Positions 36,655-44,465 of a stretch of 64,000 nt of DNA are shown here, one piece after another. Position 1 is the stretch's first letter. Each line of letters begins with the position of its first letter. Source of the DNA: Atopobium sp. (GTDB lineage: Bacteria > Actinomycetota > Coriobacteriia > Coriobacteriales > Atopobiaceae). A program made the position numbers and the translations under genes. The DNA lies in assembly GCA_015258715.1 (NCBI GenBank), contig JABZHR010000001.1:260615-324614 (forward strand). Direction: 5' to 3'. A model generated the notes under the pieces. That model did not search any database. It saw nothing but the letters and a program-made list of their open reading frames with translations, and was not told the origin of the DNA.

Positions 36655-37215
36655 TTAGTCCTGCTTGAATGGGAAGTGGAAGGCGTCGAGAAGTGCCTTA
36701 CCCTCCTCGTTGGTGTTAGCAGTGGTGACAATGGTGATGTCCATACCGCGGGTGTGGTCCATCTTGTCAAAGTCAATCTCTGGGAAGATGAGCTGCTCGG
36801 TTACGCCCATGGAGAAATTACCACGGCCATCGAAGCTCTTCGCAGAGATACCACGGAAGTCGCGGATACGAGGAATTGCAACTGCGATCAGACGATCCAG
36901 GAACTCCCACATACGATCGCCACGAAGGGTAACTTTAGCGCCGATTGGCATACCCTGGCGAAGCTTAAAGGTTGCGATAGACTTGCGAGCGTGTGTAACG
37001 AGTGGCTGCTGACCAGTAATGGTACGGAGGTCGTTTACAGCGCCGTCAATTGCCTTAGCGTCTGTAGCTGCCTCGCCAACACCCATGTTGACAACGATCT
37101 TCTCAAACTTAGGAATCTGGTTAACGTTGGTGTAACCAAATTTCTCCTTCAGAGCATCACGCACGGATGCGTAGTAAAGCTCTTTAAGGCGAGGTGTGTA
37201 CTTCTCGTCTGCCAT
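36655..37215 (-). CDS. rplE: 50S ribosomal protein L5
   Basis: 186 residues; binds 5S rRNA and bridges to S13. The family block IVVNMGVGEAATDAKAID and RDFRGISAKSFDGRGNFSMG are visible. Normally follows rplX within a few bases; here it lies 302 bases downstream behind a terminator, so it likely begins a separate transcript. Confidence 0.97.
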   Translation of the reverse strand: MADEKYTPRLKELYYASVRDALKEKFGYTNVNQIPKFEKIVVNMGVGEAATDAKAIDGAVNDLRTITGQQPLVTHARKSIATFKLRQGMPIGAKVTLRGDRMWEFLDRLIAVAIPRIRDFRGISAKSFDGRGNFSMGVTEQLIFPEIDFDKMDHTRGMDITIVTTANTNEEGKALLDAFHFPFKQD

Positions 37216-37439
37216 GGTTTCTCCTTAACTCTTGGGGTTTTAAGTGCGGGGATCGCCTCGCACCTCCTAGTTTGGCGAACTAGGAGCCATCTGCATCCTC
37301 GAGACATACGTGTCCCATAGAAAGACGCAATGAACAATATTAGACCTTATTGAGCAAAAATGGGACGAGAATTTCAAGCTAGCTGATATTTTTTCGTGTC
37401 ATCACACGACTTACACAACACCGCACTTCTCGCCCTAAA
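37216..37439 (-). promoter_or_regulatory. rplE leader region with hairpin
   Basis: The rplX-rplE gap totals 302 bases. It holds a perfect CTCCTAG / CTAGGAG hairpin at 37264-37286, 50 bases ahead of the rplE start, and a TAATAT -10-like hexamer at 37338-37343 without a convincing -35. No reading frame seen. The hairpin sits where S8 binds mRNA in enterobacteria, but sequence similarity to that site is not evident. Confidence 0.45.
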
Positions 37440-37472
37440 AGAAAACCCCGCTATCTGATGATAACGGGGTTT
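37440..37472 (-). terminator. Terminator between rplX and rplE
   Basis: AAACCCCG / CGGGGTTT stem extended by an internal TTAT/ATAA-like pairing, then GGGGTTTTCTTTT on the minus strand. Lies 45 bases after the rplX stop. Confidence 0.82.
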
Positions 37473-37517
37473 GAAGTAGCTCTGAGATGTTTCTACAAAG
37501 CGAGAAACACGTATAAC

Positions 37518-37835
37518 TTAGAGCTCAGCGCCTGACTTCTTGGAGACGCGGACCTTAGTGCCGTCCTCCTTGATCAGGTAGCCAACACGGGTTGGCTTGT
37601 CGGTCTTAGGGTCGATAAGAGCAACATTGGAAGCGTCGATTGCTGCCTCTGCCTCAACGATGCCACCCTGCTGGTTAGCTGCGTTTGGCTTGACATGGCG
37701 CTTTGCAATTGCAACGCCCTCAACGACAACCTTGTTCTTCTCTGGATATACGCGAAGTACCTCGCCGCGCTTACCCTTGTCCTTACCAGTGAGGACCTCG
37801 ACCTTGTCGCCCTTCTTGATCTTCATCTTAGGCAT
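37518..37835 (-). CDS. rplX: 50S ribosomal protein L24
   Basis: 105 residues. KOW motif KKGDKVEVLTGKDKGKRG near the N-terminus; assembly initiator of the 50S subunit. ATG 37835 has AAGGAGG. Last gene of the rplC-rplX transcript. Confidence 0.97.
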   Translation of the reverse strand: MPKMKIKKGDKVEVLTGKDKGKRGEVLRVYPEKNKVVVEGVAIAKRHVKPNAANQQGGIVEAEAAIDASNVALIDPKTDKPTRVGYLIKEDGTKVRVSKKSGAEL

Positions 37836-37846
37836 GTCGTTCCTCC

Positions 37847-38215
37847 TTAAAGGGTCTCAGGTGCAAGTGAGACAATCTTCATGTACTTGTGGTCGCGCAG
37901 CTCGCGAGCGACTGGTCCAAAGATACGAGTACCCTTGGGCTCACCCTCTTTGTTAACAAGAACGCATGCGTTCTGGTCAAAGCGGATGTAGCTACCGTCC
38001 TTGCGACGGGTGTCCTTAGCGGTACGAACGATGACGCAGCGAACAATGTCGCCCTTCTTCACCGAACCACCTGGAGTAGCCTCCTGGACAGCGCCAATGA
38101 TGACGTCGGCAAGGCCGGCGTAACGACGCTTGGAGCCACCAAGGACCTTGACGCACTTTACGCGCCTTGCGCCGCTGTTGTCAGCGACGTTGAGAATGGT
38201 CTCCATCTGAATCAT
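37847..38215 (-). CDS. rplN: 50S ribosomal protein L14
   Basis: 122 residues, standard length. MIQMETILNVADNSGARRV start and KGTRIFGPVARELR near the end. Forms intersubunit bridges with 16S rRNA. Eleven bases before rplX. Confidence 0.97.
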   Translation of the reverse strand: MIQMETILNVADNSGARRVKCVKVLGGSKRRYAGLADVIIGAVQEATPGGSVKKGDIVRCVIVRTAKDTRRKDGSYIRFDQNACVLVNKEGEPKGTRIFGPVARELRDHKYMKIVSLAPETL

Positions 38216-38236
38216 GTGACGTTCCTCCGGAACCTA

Positions 38237-38274
38237 ATTTCTCAGAGGTGCGCGTATTTGCGCACATGAGAAAT
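38237..38274 (-). promoter_or_regulatory. Long hairpin between rpsQ and rplN
   Basis: ATTTCTCA..GTGCGC / GCGCAC.TGAGAAAT: 14 pairs interrupted by a small asymmetric bulge and a six-base loop, in a 110-base intercistronic gap. No T-run. Confidence 0.5.
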
Positions 38275-38325
38275 AATGATAGATACAAAACTAGGTTGAA
38301 CTAAAAGCTGTTTCCTAGGTGCTAA

Positions 38326-38592
38326 TTACTTAGCGCGCTCAACGATCTCTGCGAGACGCCAACGCTTGGTCTTGGAAAGAGGACGAGTCTCCATGACGCG
38401 GACGGTATCGCCCAGACCAGCCTCGTTGTTCTCATCGTGAACGTGAAGCTTCTTGCCGATGGTCATCATCTTGCCATACTTAGGGTGGTGCTTACGGTAC
38501 GTAATCTCTACCGTAATCGTCTTCTCGCCAGAGATGGAGACGACGAGTCCGGTACGAACCTTACGCGCATTTCTGCTTTCGGTCTCTGCCAT
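38326..38592 (-). CDS. rpsQ: 30S ribosomal protein S17
   Basis: 88 residues, OB fold. Contains TGLVVSISGEKTITVEI and the conserved RPLSKTKRWRL. Follows rpmC by 17 bases. Confidence 0.97.
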   Translation of the reverse strand: MAETESRNARKVRTGLVVSISGEKTITVEITYRKHHPKYGKMMTIGKKLHVHDENNEAGLGDTVRVMETRPLSKTKRWRLAEIVERAK

Positions 38593-38609
38593 AACTTATC
38601 TCCTGCGAT

Positions 38610-38825
38610 CTAGTTCTGCTCTGCGGATGCTTCCGCAGCAATTTGACGGGTGCGCATCTCGGTCTGAACGCGAGCAATGTCACGCTTAACGGCCTTGACA
38701 CGAGCGGTGTTGTCCAGCTGGCTGGTTGCCATCTGGAAACGAAGATTAAAGAGCTCTGCGCGGCCTTCCTCGAGTTTCTTAGCGAGGTCTGCATCGCTCA
38801 TAGCCTTGATTTCGGTGTACTTCAT
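38610..38825 (-). CDS. rpmC: 50S ribosomal protein L29
   Basis: 71 residues, two-helix protein near the peptide exit tunnel. ELFNLRFQMATSQLDNTARV is diagnostic. Its ATG shares bases with the rplP stop (TAATG). Confidence 0.97.
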   Translation of the reverse strand: MKYTEIKAMSDADLAKKLEEGRAELFNLRFQMATSQLDNTARVKAVKRDIARVQTEMRTRQIAAEASAEQN

Positions 38826-39250
38826 TAGTTCTCACCGTCCTGATCGGCCTTGGAGACAATCTTGGTCTTAATTGGAAGCTTGTGCTGAGCAAGACGGAGA
38901 GCCTCACGAGCAACTTCCTCTGGTACGCCATCAATCTCGAACATGATACGACCAGGCTTAACAACTGCTACCCACTCTTCTGGGTTACCCTTACCGGAAC
39001 CCATACGAGTCTCTGCAGGCTTCTTGGTGATTGGCTTATCTGGGAAGATAGTAATCCAAACCTTACCGCCACGCTTCATCTCACGGGTGAGAGCAATACG
39101 AGCAGCCTCAATCTGGCGGTTAGTAATCCAGTGAGCCTCCTCTGCACGGATGCCCCAGGAACCAAAATGCAGCTGGGTATTACCCTTTGCCTGGCCCTTC
39201 ATGGAACCGCGCTGTACCTTACGGTGCAATACACGCTTTGGAGCAAGCAT
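38825..39250 (-). CDS. rplP: 50S ribosomal protein L16
   Basis: 141 residues. Begins MLAPKRVLHRKVQRG, with the conserved FGSWGIRAEEAHWIT and RMGSGKGNPEEWVAVVKPGR. Near the peptidyl-transferase centre. Overlaps rpsC stop (TAATG). Confidence 0.97.
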   Translation of the reverse strand: MLAPKRVLHRKVQRGSMKGQAKGNTQLHFGSWGIRAEEAHWITNRQIEAARIALTREMKRGGKVWITIFPDKPITKKPAETRMGSGKGNPEEWVAVVKPGRIMFEIDGVPEEVAREALRLAQHKLPIKTKIVSKADQDGEN

Positions 39251-39960
39251 TAACGGCCCCTCCTCTCATTGCGAGCACGACGAGGACGAGCGGAGCCCTC
39301 AAGAGCTGGGTTAGGTGTTGGCTGTCCAGGCATCTTCTCGCCGTAATAAATCCAAACCTTGATACCAACAGCGCCCATGGTGGTGCGACCTGTAGCGGTA
39401 CCATAGCCGATTGCAGCACGAAGGGTGTGCAGAGGCACGCGACCCTCACGGTACCACTCACGGCGGCCCATCTCAGCACCGTTCAGACGACCGGAGCACT
39501 GGATACGAATACCCTTAGCGCCAGCCTTACGAGCGGACTGAACAGCCTTACGCATAGCGCGACGGAAAGCGACACGCTGCTCGAGCTGCTCTGCGATGGA
39601 CTGAGCAACAAGGTTTGCGTCAAGCTCAGGACGCTTAACCTCGACAACATCAACGTTGACCTGACCCTTGCCGACCTTAGCAACACGCTCAAGATCTGCA
39701 CGGAGGCCGTCAATCTCTGCACCCTTCTTGCCAATGACAATACCAGGACGTGCGGAGAAAATAGTTACCTTGACCTTATCGCCAGCGCGCTCGATATCAA
39801 TACGAGCAACGGCTGCCTTCTCAAGGCGCTTCTCAAGATACTTGCGGATAGCAAGATCGTTGCCGAGCTGCTCGGCGTAGTCCTTATCGGCGTACCAACG
39901 AGAACGCCAGCTCTCGGTTACACCAAGACGGAAGCCTGTAGGCTGTACTTTCTGACCCAT
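39250..39960 (-). CDS. rpsC: 30S ribosomal protein S3
   Basis: 236 residues. N-terminal MGQKVQPTGFRLGV, KH domain with ARPGIVIGKKGAEIDGL, C-terminal GRREWYREGRVPLHTLRA. mRNA entry and helicase role. Confidence 0.97.
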   Translation of the reverse strand: MGQKVQPTGFRLGVTESWRSRWYADKDYAEQLGNDLAIRKYLEKRLEKAAVARIDIERAGDKVKVTIFSARPGIVIGKKGAEIDGLRADLERVAKVGKGQVNVDVVEVKRPELDANLVAQSIAEQLEQRVAFRRAMRKAVQSARKAGAKGIRIQCSGRLNGAEMGRREWYREGRVPLHTLRAAIGYGTATGRTTMGAVGIKVWIYYGEKMPGQPTPNPALEGSARPRRARNERRGR

Positions 39961-39962
39961 TC

Positions 39963-40325
39963 CTACGCCTCCTTTCGAGGTGCAACGACAACGGTAATGT
40001 GGCTCATGCGCTTGTTAATGCGGGAAGCCGAACCCTTTGCACGAGGGCGAATACGCTTAAGCGTTGGGCCTTCGTCAACAAAAGCGGTCTTGACTACCAG
40101 GTTGTTAGCACGGAGACCATTGTTGTTCTCGGCGTTAGCAACTGCAGAGCGCAGAACCTTAGCAACATCAGTAGCGGCAGCGCGAGTCGAGAACTGAAGA
40201 ACCTCAAGGGCCTTCTCGACAGACTTACCGCGGACAAGCGCGACAACTGCGCGAGCCTTACGAGGAGCAACGCGAACATACTTAGCTGTTGCGCGAACCT
40301 CAATAGAATCGGTGTTCTTAGCCAT
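39963..40325 (-). CDS. rplV: 50S ribosomal protein L22
   Basis: 120 residues. VRVAPRKARAVVALVRGK start block and the tunnel-lining hairpin (GPTLKRIRPRAKGSASRI) are present. Two bases before rpsC. Confidence 0.97.
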   Translation of the reverse strand: MAKNTDSIEVRATAKYVRVAPRKARAVVALVRGKSVEKALEVLQFSTRAAATDVAKVLRSAVANAENNNGLRANNLVVKTAFVDEGPTLKRIRPRAKGSASRINKRMSHITVVVAPRKEA

Positions 40326-40339
40326 TTACTACACTCCCC

Positions 40340-40600
40340 CTATTTGGCCTTGTGACCGCGGAAGGTACGGGATGGGGAGAACTCGCCCAACTTGTGACCA
40401 ACCATGGACTCAGTGACGTACACAGGTACATGCTTACGACCATCGTGAACAGCGATGGTGTGACCGACCATCTCAGGGAAGATGGTTGAGGAACGTGACC
40501 AAGTCTTGATAACGTCCTTCTTGCCAGCCTCGTTCATTGCAGCGACACGCGCAAGGAGGCGAGTCTCCACAAAGGGGCCTTTTTTGAGACTTCTGCTCAT
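40340..40600 (-). CDS. rpsS: 30S ribosomal protein S19
   Basis: 86 residues. MSRSLKKGPFVETRLL and WSRSSTIFPEMVGHTIAVHDG are diagnostic. Head protein, partner of S13. Confidence 0.97.
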   Translation of the reverse strand: MSRSLKKGPFVETRLLARVAAMNEAGKKDVIKTWSRSSTIFPEMVGHTIAVHDGRKHVPVYVTESMVGHKLGEFSPSRTFRGHKAK

Positions 40601-40621
40601 TTATCTACTCCTACTCGTGTC

Positions 40622-41458
40622 TTACTTGGACTTACGACGGCGAATGATCAGGCGGTTAGAAGCCTTCTTCGGGTCGCGGGTCTTATAACCCTTGGTTGGC
40701 TTACCCCATGGGGTGACGGAAGGACGACCAGAAGTGTGGTTCTTACCTTCACCACCGCCGTGTGGGTGGTCAACAGGGTTCATGACAGTACCACGGACGG
40801 TAGGACGGACGCCTGCCCAACGGGAACGACCAGCCTTACCAACAACAATGTTGGAGTGCTCAGCGTTACCAACCTCGCCGATGGTTGCACGGCAGGTCAG
40901 AAGAACACGACGGAGCTCGGAGGAAGGCATACGCAGAACTGCATAGCCGTTGTCCTTACCCATGAGCTGGACGGAAGTACCAGCAGCGCGTGCCATTGCA
41001 GCACCCTTGCCAGGCTGGAACTCAACTGCGTGAACAAGAGTACCTACTGGAATCTGCTCAAGAGTGGTGCAGTTACCAGGCTTGATGTCGATGTCCTTGG
41101 TACCAGAAAGAACGGTGTCACCGACGCTCAGGCCCTCTGGGCAAAGGATGTATGCCTTTGCGCCGTCTGCATAGTGCAGAAGAGCAATACGAGCGGAACG
41201 GTTAGGATCGTACTCAACAGTAGCGACCTTAGCTGGGATGTCATCCTTGCGACGCTTGAAGTCGATACGACGGTACTGGCGCTTGTGGCCACCACCCTGG
41301 TGACGGGTAGTGATGCGGCCATTGTTGTTGCGGCCAGCCTTCTTTGGCAGAGGCTCGAGAAGGGACTTCTCGGGCTTATCAGTTGTAATCTCAGCAAAGT
41401 CTGAGATTGTCTGGAAGCGCCTGCCTGCGCTTGTTGGCTTTAGATGCCTAACTGCCAT
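40622..41458 (-). CDS. rplB: 50S ribosomal protein L2
   Basis: 278 residues. C-terminal VRGTVMNPVDHPHGGGEGK contains the conserved histidine near the peptidyl-transferase centre. N-terminal SAGRRFQTISDF present. Preceded by a 138-base gap with two hairpins. Confidence 0.97.
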   Translation of the reverse strand: MAVRHLKPTSAGRRFQTISDFAEITTDKPEKSLLEPLPKKAGRNNNGRITTRHQGGGHKRQYRRIDFKRRKDDIPAKVATVEYDPNRSARIALLHYADGAKAYILCPEGLSVGDTVLSGTKDIDIKPGNCTTLEQIPVGTLVHAVEFQPGKGAAMARAAGTSVQLMGKDNGYAVLRMPSSELRRVLLTCRATIGEVGNAEHSNIVVGKAGRSRWAGVRPTVRGTVMNPVDHPHGGGEGKNHTSGRPSVTPWGKPTKGYKTRDPKKASNRLIIRRRKSK

Positions 41459-41532
41459 AAACAGTATCCCTTTCTTCTCCGTTGGCTAGCCCGCTTAAGG
41501 GAAAGTCGAGCTAACACCGGATTACCACGGTA

Positions 41533-41587
41533 CCGCGCGTATCTACTATGCGCGGCATACGAACCCGTACCTCAAAAGAGGCACGGG
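41533..41587 (-). promoter_or_regulatory. Two hairpins between rplW and rplB
   Basis: CCCGTaCCTC / GAGGcACGGG with an AAAA loop (41564-41587) followed in transcription order by CCGCGC / GCGCGG (41533-41555). The T-run is weak, so they look like intercistronic structures, not a terminator. Confidence 0.45.
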
Positions 41588-41596
41588 AGAAAAACC

Positions 41597-41896
41597 TTAC
41601 TCAGCAGAGTTATTACCGAAGATCTCGATAGTCTCACCAGCAGCGAGGGTAACAATAGCCTTCTTCCACTGGCGGGTCTTGCCTGCCTGCTGATAACGTA
41701 CACGCTTGTTCTTTGGCTTAACAGAAAGTGTGTTTACCTTGGTGACGTGTACAGAGAAGAGCTTCTCTACAGCTGCAGCAATCTCTTCTTTACCTGCGTT
41801 ACGAGCAACCTCAAAAGTGTACTTGCCCTGCTCCATCAGATCGAAAGCACGCTCTGAAACGATAGGACGAATGATGACCTCATAAGGAGAGTTCAT
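41597..41896 (-). CDS. rplW: 50S ribosomal protein L23
   Basis: 99 residues; docking site for trigger factor and SRP at the tunnel exit. IIRPIVSERAFDLMEQGKYTF start is typical. Start overlaps rplD stop (TAATG). Confidence 0.96.
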   Translation of the reverse strand: MNSPYEVIIRPIVSERAFDLMEQGKYTFEVARNAGKEEIAAAVEKLFSVHVTKVNTLSVKPKNKRVRYQQAGKTRQWKKAIVTLAAGETIEIFGNNSAE

Positions 41897-42522
41897 TATG
41901 CGAGCACCTCCCCAAGCTGCTTAGCGACATCAGCGGACATAACAAGTGCGCCGTTGTCGATCAGGAAACGAGTAGTAACCTCAGAAACACCGAAGATCGA
42001 AACCTTAGGAAGGTTGCGGAAAGAGAGGTAGGTGTTGACGTCGTCGTCTGGGACGATGACGGTAACGCGCTTACCCTCAATACCGAGGTTCTGAAGTGTA
42101 GCCTTTGCCTGCTTGGTGGAAGGCTGAGCAAACTCGAGAGAGTCGACGAGGACAAGCTCGGAGTCTGCAACCTTGCCGGAGAGGACGGACCTCATAGCAA
42201 GCTTGACCATCTTGTTGTTAATACGACGTGCATGGGAACGAGGGGTAGGTCCAAAGATGACGCCACCACCAGTCCACTGACCAGCACGAATAGAACCCTG
42301 GCGAGCACGACCAGTACCCTTCTGACGGTAAGGCTTAACGCCACCGCCGGATACCTCGTGACGGTTCTTTGTAGAGTGGGTACCCTGACGTGCGGATGCG
42401 TCCTGGCAGACTACAACCTGGTGCACAACAGGGATGTTTGGCTCAATGCCATAGACGTCAGAGGAGAGCTCGGCGTCGCCGACCTTCTTTCCCTCTACGT
42501 TCTTAATCTCATACTTGGACAT
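41896..42522 (-). CDS. rplD: 50S ribosomal protein L4
   Basis: 208 residues. Tunnel loop with VSGGGVKPYRQKGTGRARQG; globular C-terminal half. In enterobacteria L4 represses the S10 operon; here the operon starts at rplC. Confidence 0.97.
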   Translation of the reverse strand: MSKYEIKNVEGKKVGDAELSSDVYGIEPNIPVVHQVVVCQDASARQGTHSTKNRHEVSGGGVKPYRQKGTGRARQGSIRAGQWTGGGVIFGPTPRSHARRINNKMVKLAMRSVLSGKVADSELVLVDSLEFAQPSTKQAKATLQNLGIEGKRVTVIVPDDDVNTYLSFRNLPKVSIFGVSEVTTRFLIDNGALVMSADVAKQLGEVLA

Positions 42523-42561
42523 GTTGTCTCCTTGTTAGCCTAAGTGTTTGCCTAAAGGCCC

Positions 42562-43182
42562 TTAGGCCATGCGGACCTGGACGAGGGCATTCTTGCCGCC
42601 AGGAACAGCACCCTTGATAAGCATGAGGTTCTGCTCAGCATCAACGCGGACAAGCTTAAGGTTCTTGACCGTAACGCGCTCTGCGCCCATGTGACCATAC
42701 ATGTGAAGGCCCTTACGAACGCGTGCAGGGTATGCGCACTGACCAATGGAACCTGGACGACGCTGGTTACGAGAACCGTGAGTCATTGGACCGCGAGAGA
42801 AGTTCCAGCGCTTAACAGTACCCTGGAAACCCTTACCCTTAGAAGTGCCTGTTACGTCAACAGCGGTGACCTCGGAGAAGTCAGCAACTGTGACAACATC
42901 GCCGGTCTTGTGCTCAGAAGCATCCTCAACGCGAACCTCGCGGAGGTAACGCATTGGCTCGACGCCCTGTGCCTTGAAGTGACCAGCCATTGGCTTGTTG
43001 ACATGCTTCTCGGAGATGTCGCCGAAGCCAATCTGTACGGCATTGTAGCCGTCCGTCTCAACAGTCTTTACCTGTGAAACGGTGCAGGGGCCAGCAAGAA
43101 CGACGGTAACAGGAACGACGTTGTCGTTCTCGTCCCATACCTGGGTCATGCCCAGCTTGCGGCCGAGGATGGTATTAACCAT
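42562..43182 (-). CDS. rplC: 50S ribosomal protein L3
   Basis: 206 residues. Start ATG 43182 (MVNTILGRKLGMTQVW) with AGGAAAG; an open frame to 43251 adds 23 unlike residues. SKGKGFQGTVKRWNF and GSRNQRRPGSIG are diagnostic. First gene of the transcript because rpsJ is elsewhere. Confidence 0.96.
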   Translation of the reverse strand: MVNTILGRKLGMTQVWDENDNVVPVTVVLAGPCTVSQVKTVETDGYNAVQIGFGDISEKHVNKPMAGHFKAQGVEPMRYLREVRVEDASEHKTGDVVTVADFSEVTAVDVTGTSKGKGFQGTVKRWNFSRGPMTHGSRNQRRPGSIGQCAYPARVRKGLHMYGHMGAERVTVKNLKLVRVDAEQNLMLIKGAVPGGKNALVQVRMA

Positions 43183-43303
43183 GCTCTTTCCTAACCTTCG
43201 GTGGTCATGGGACCTTGAGAGCACATCGGGTACTCTTCCCCAGCGGACCACGTCCTGTACATACTGCCTTTAGACATAATTGTCCTGTTTGAGCAGCCCG
43301 TCT

Positions 43304-43332
43304 ACTTTACACTCATTTTTGACAAGAAACAA
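43304..43332 (-). promoter_or_regulatory. Candidate promoter of the rplC-rplX operon
   Basis: Minus strand TTGTTT, 17-base spacer, TAAAGT. Leader of about 115 bases to the rplC ATG. The -10 hexamer is identical to the one of the rpsL promoter. Confidence 0.45.
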
Positions 43333-43581
43333 GCCTAAAATCTCTAAAAGATGAACGCTTTGTGAAGACCGTTTGATACCCTCTAGCTGCGAGATCTTTC
43401 TTCTCCCCTATTTTGCGAGGTCAAACCGCTGACCCGGGCGTATCCATTGGCGAGAAACCCGAAGAAATTTGAAAAATTTTTCTAAAAAATTTTGCTGGGA
43501 CGTTTTGCAGGAACTAGTTGCCGAAACAATTTTGTCCAAATAATTTGCTGGAACTAGTTGCCAAAGAAATCGCGGTAAAGG
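43333..43581. other. Intergenic region with short repeats upstream of rplC
   Basis: No gene seen. It holds CCGGGCGTATCCAT (43434-43447) directly followed by the 13-mer TGGCGAGAAACCC (43448-43460), AT-rich palindromic sequence near 43470-43495, and two exact copies of GGAACTAGTTGCC (43510-43522 and 43550-43562) 40 bases apart. Confidence 0.7.
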
Positions 43582-44100
43582 CTATCTGGCTAAAATTTTC
43601 TTGAGCAACGCTTCGCATCCTTCTGTAACGTCCTCATATGTCAGGTCAAAATTGCCCGAATACCACGGATCCGCGATATCGCGAGGCTTCTTTGTCCAGT
43701 CAAGAAGCAACGAAACCTTTCCAAGCGGATCATCCTTGAGCATACGCATCATGTTGCGCAGGTTGTTGTGATCCATACCAATAAGGTAATTAAACTCCTC
43801 GTAATCTGCGCGAGTCATCTGCCTGGCACGATGATTGCCGCAATGAATCCCCTCTTGCTGCAGTTTTCTACGCGTGCGAGGATCCACAGGATTGCCAATC
43901 TCTTCTATGGATGTTGCAGCTGAGTCAATGAAGAACGATTCTGCCAGACCGTTTTTCTCGACAAGGTCTTGCATGACATATTGCGCCATCGTTGACCTAC
44001 AAATATTTCCGTGACACACAAAGAGGATTTTTGTTACGTGAGCGTTTTCCGAGCGGACGTCGTTTAGCTGGCTGCTTGCGTTCTGCTGGCTATGTTTCAT
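43582..44100 (-). CDS. Low-molecular-weight protein tyrosine phosphatase
   Basis: 172-residue cytoplasmic phosphatase. The P-loop FVCHGNICRS holds nucleophile C29 and R35. The general acid lies in DIADPWYSG. The first 22 residues extend before the usual start; ATG 44100 with AGGAG supports them. Such enzymes often reverse tyrosine phosphorylation in capsule/exopolysaccharide control, and a partner kinase is not in the window. It lies between rpsJ and rplC, flanked by repeat-rich DNA on both sides, a position foreign to this operon in most bacteria. Confidence 0.92.
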   Translation of the reverse strand: MKHSQQNASSQLNDVRSENAHVTKILFVCHGNICRSTMAQYVMQDLVEKNGLAESFFIDSAATSIEEIGNPVDPRTRRKLQQEGIHCGNHRARQMTRADYEEFNYLIGMDHNNLRNMMRMLKDDPLGKVSLLLDWTKKPRDIADPWYSGNFDLTYEDVTEGCEALLKKILAR

Positions 44101-44201
44101 CTTTTCTCCTGCGCTTTGTGAAAGTATTCGCTTCTCTATTCTACGGGTTTCTCGCTAAACATACCCTTTACTCTGTAAAGCAACGTGCTCCTGCATTAGC
44201 C

Positions 44202-44328
44202 AGCCTGAAAAGTTCATCATGTCTGAGCAAATTTACTCAGACTTGATGAGAGAATCAGGCAAATAGCTCAGACATGGTGCAATTTTCCGGCAAATCGTTC
44301 AGACATGGCGAGAAAATCAGGCGCAAGC
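44202..44328. repeat. Intergenic repeat, copy A of the CTCAGAC family
   Basis: Left arm 44202-44227 (AGCCTGAAAAGTTCATC then ATGTCTGAG), eight-base spacer CAAATTTA, then three units starting CTCAGAC/TTCAGAC at 44236, 44267 and 44298, each 31 bases. The right arm seen in copies B and C is missing; the third unit runs into a 15-bp tandem array. Confidence 0.85.
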
Positions 44329-44391
44329 GGGTTCGGCGCAAGCGGGTTCGGCGCAAGCGGGTTCGGCGCAAGCGGAAGCAGGCGCAAGCGG
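44321..44391. repeat. 15-bp tandem repeat array
   Basis: Three exact copies of GCGCAAGCGGGTTCG (44321-44335, 44336-44350, 44351-44365), then variants GCGCAAGCGGAAGCAG (44366-44381) and GCGCAAGCGG (44382-44391). It grows out of the last unit of repeat copy A. Confidence 0.95.
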
Positions 44392-44406
44392 AAAGTCTAC
44401 CCACAC

Positions 44407-44442
44407 AAAAACCCTCCCGCGCGGAGATGCGCAGGAGGGTTT
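44407..44442 (-). terminator. Terminator after rpsJ
   Basis: AAACCCTCC / GGAGGGTTT stem with further GC pairing inside, then TTTTTG on the minus strand. Ends the rpsL-rpsG-fusA-rpsJ transcript 24 bases past the rpsJ stop. Confidence 0.88.
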
Positions 44443-44465
44443 GCAAGTTGGATTAAGCCGTATGC

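Noticed and set aside
44274..44456. Plus-strand frame coding repeated RRKRV units
   Set aside because: It is only the translation of the 15-bp tandem DNA repeat and runs through the rpsJ terminator.
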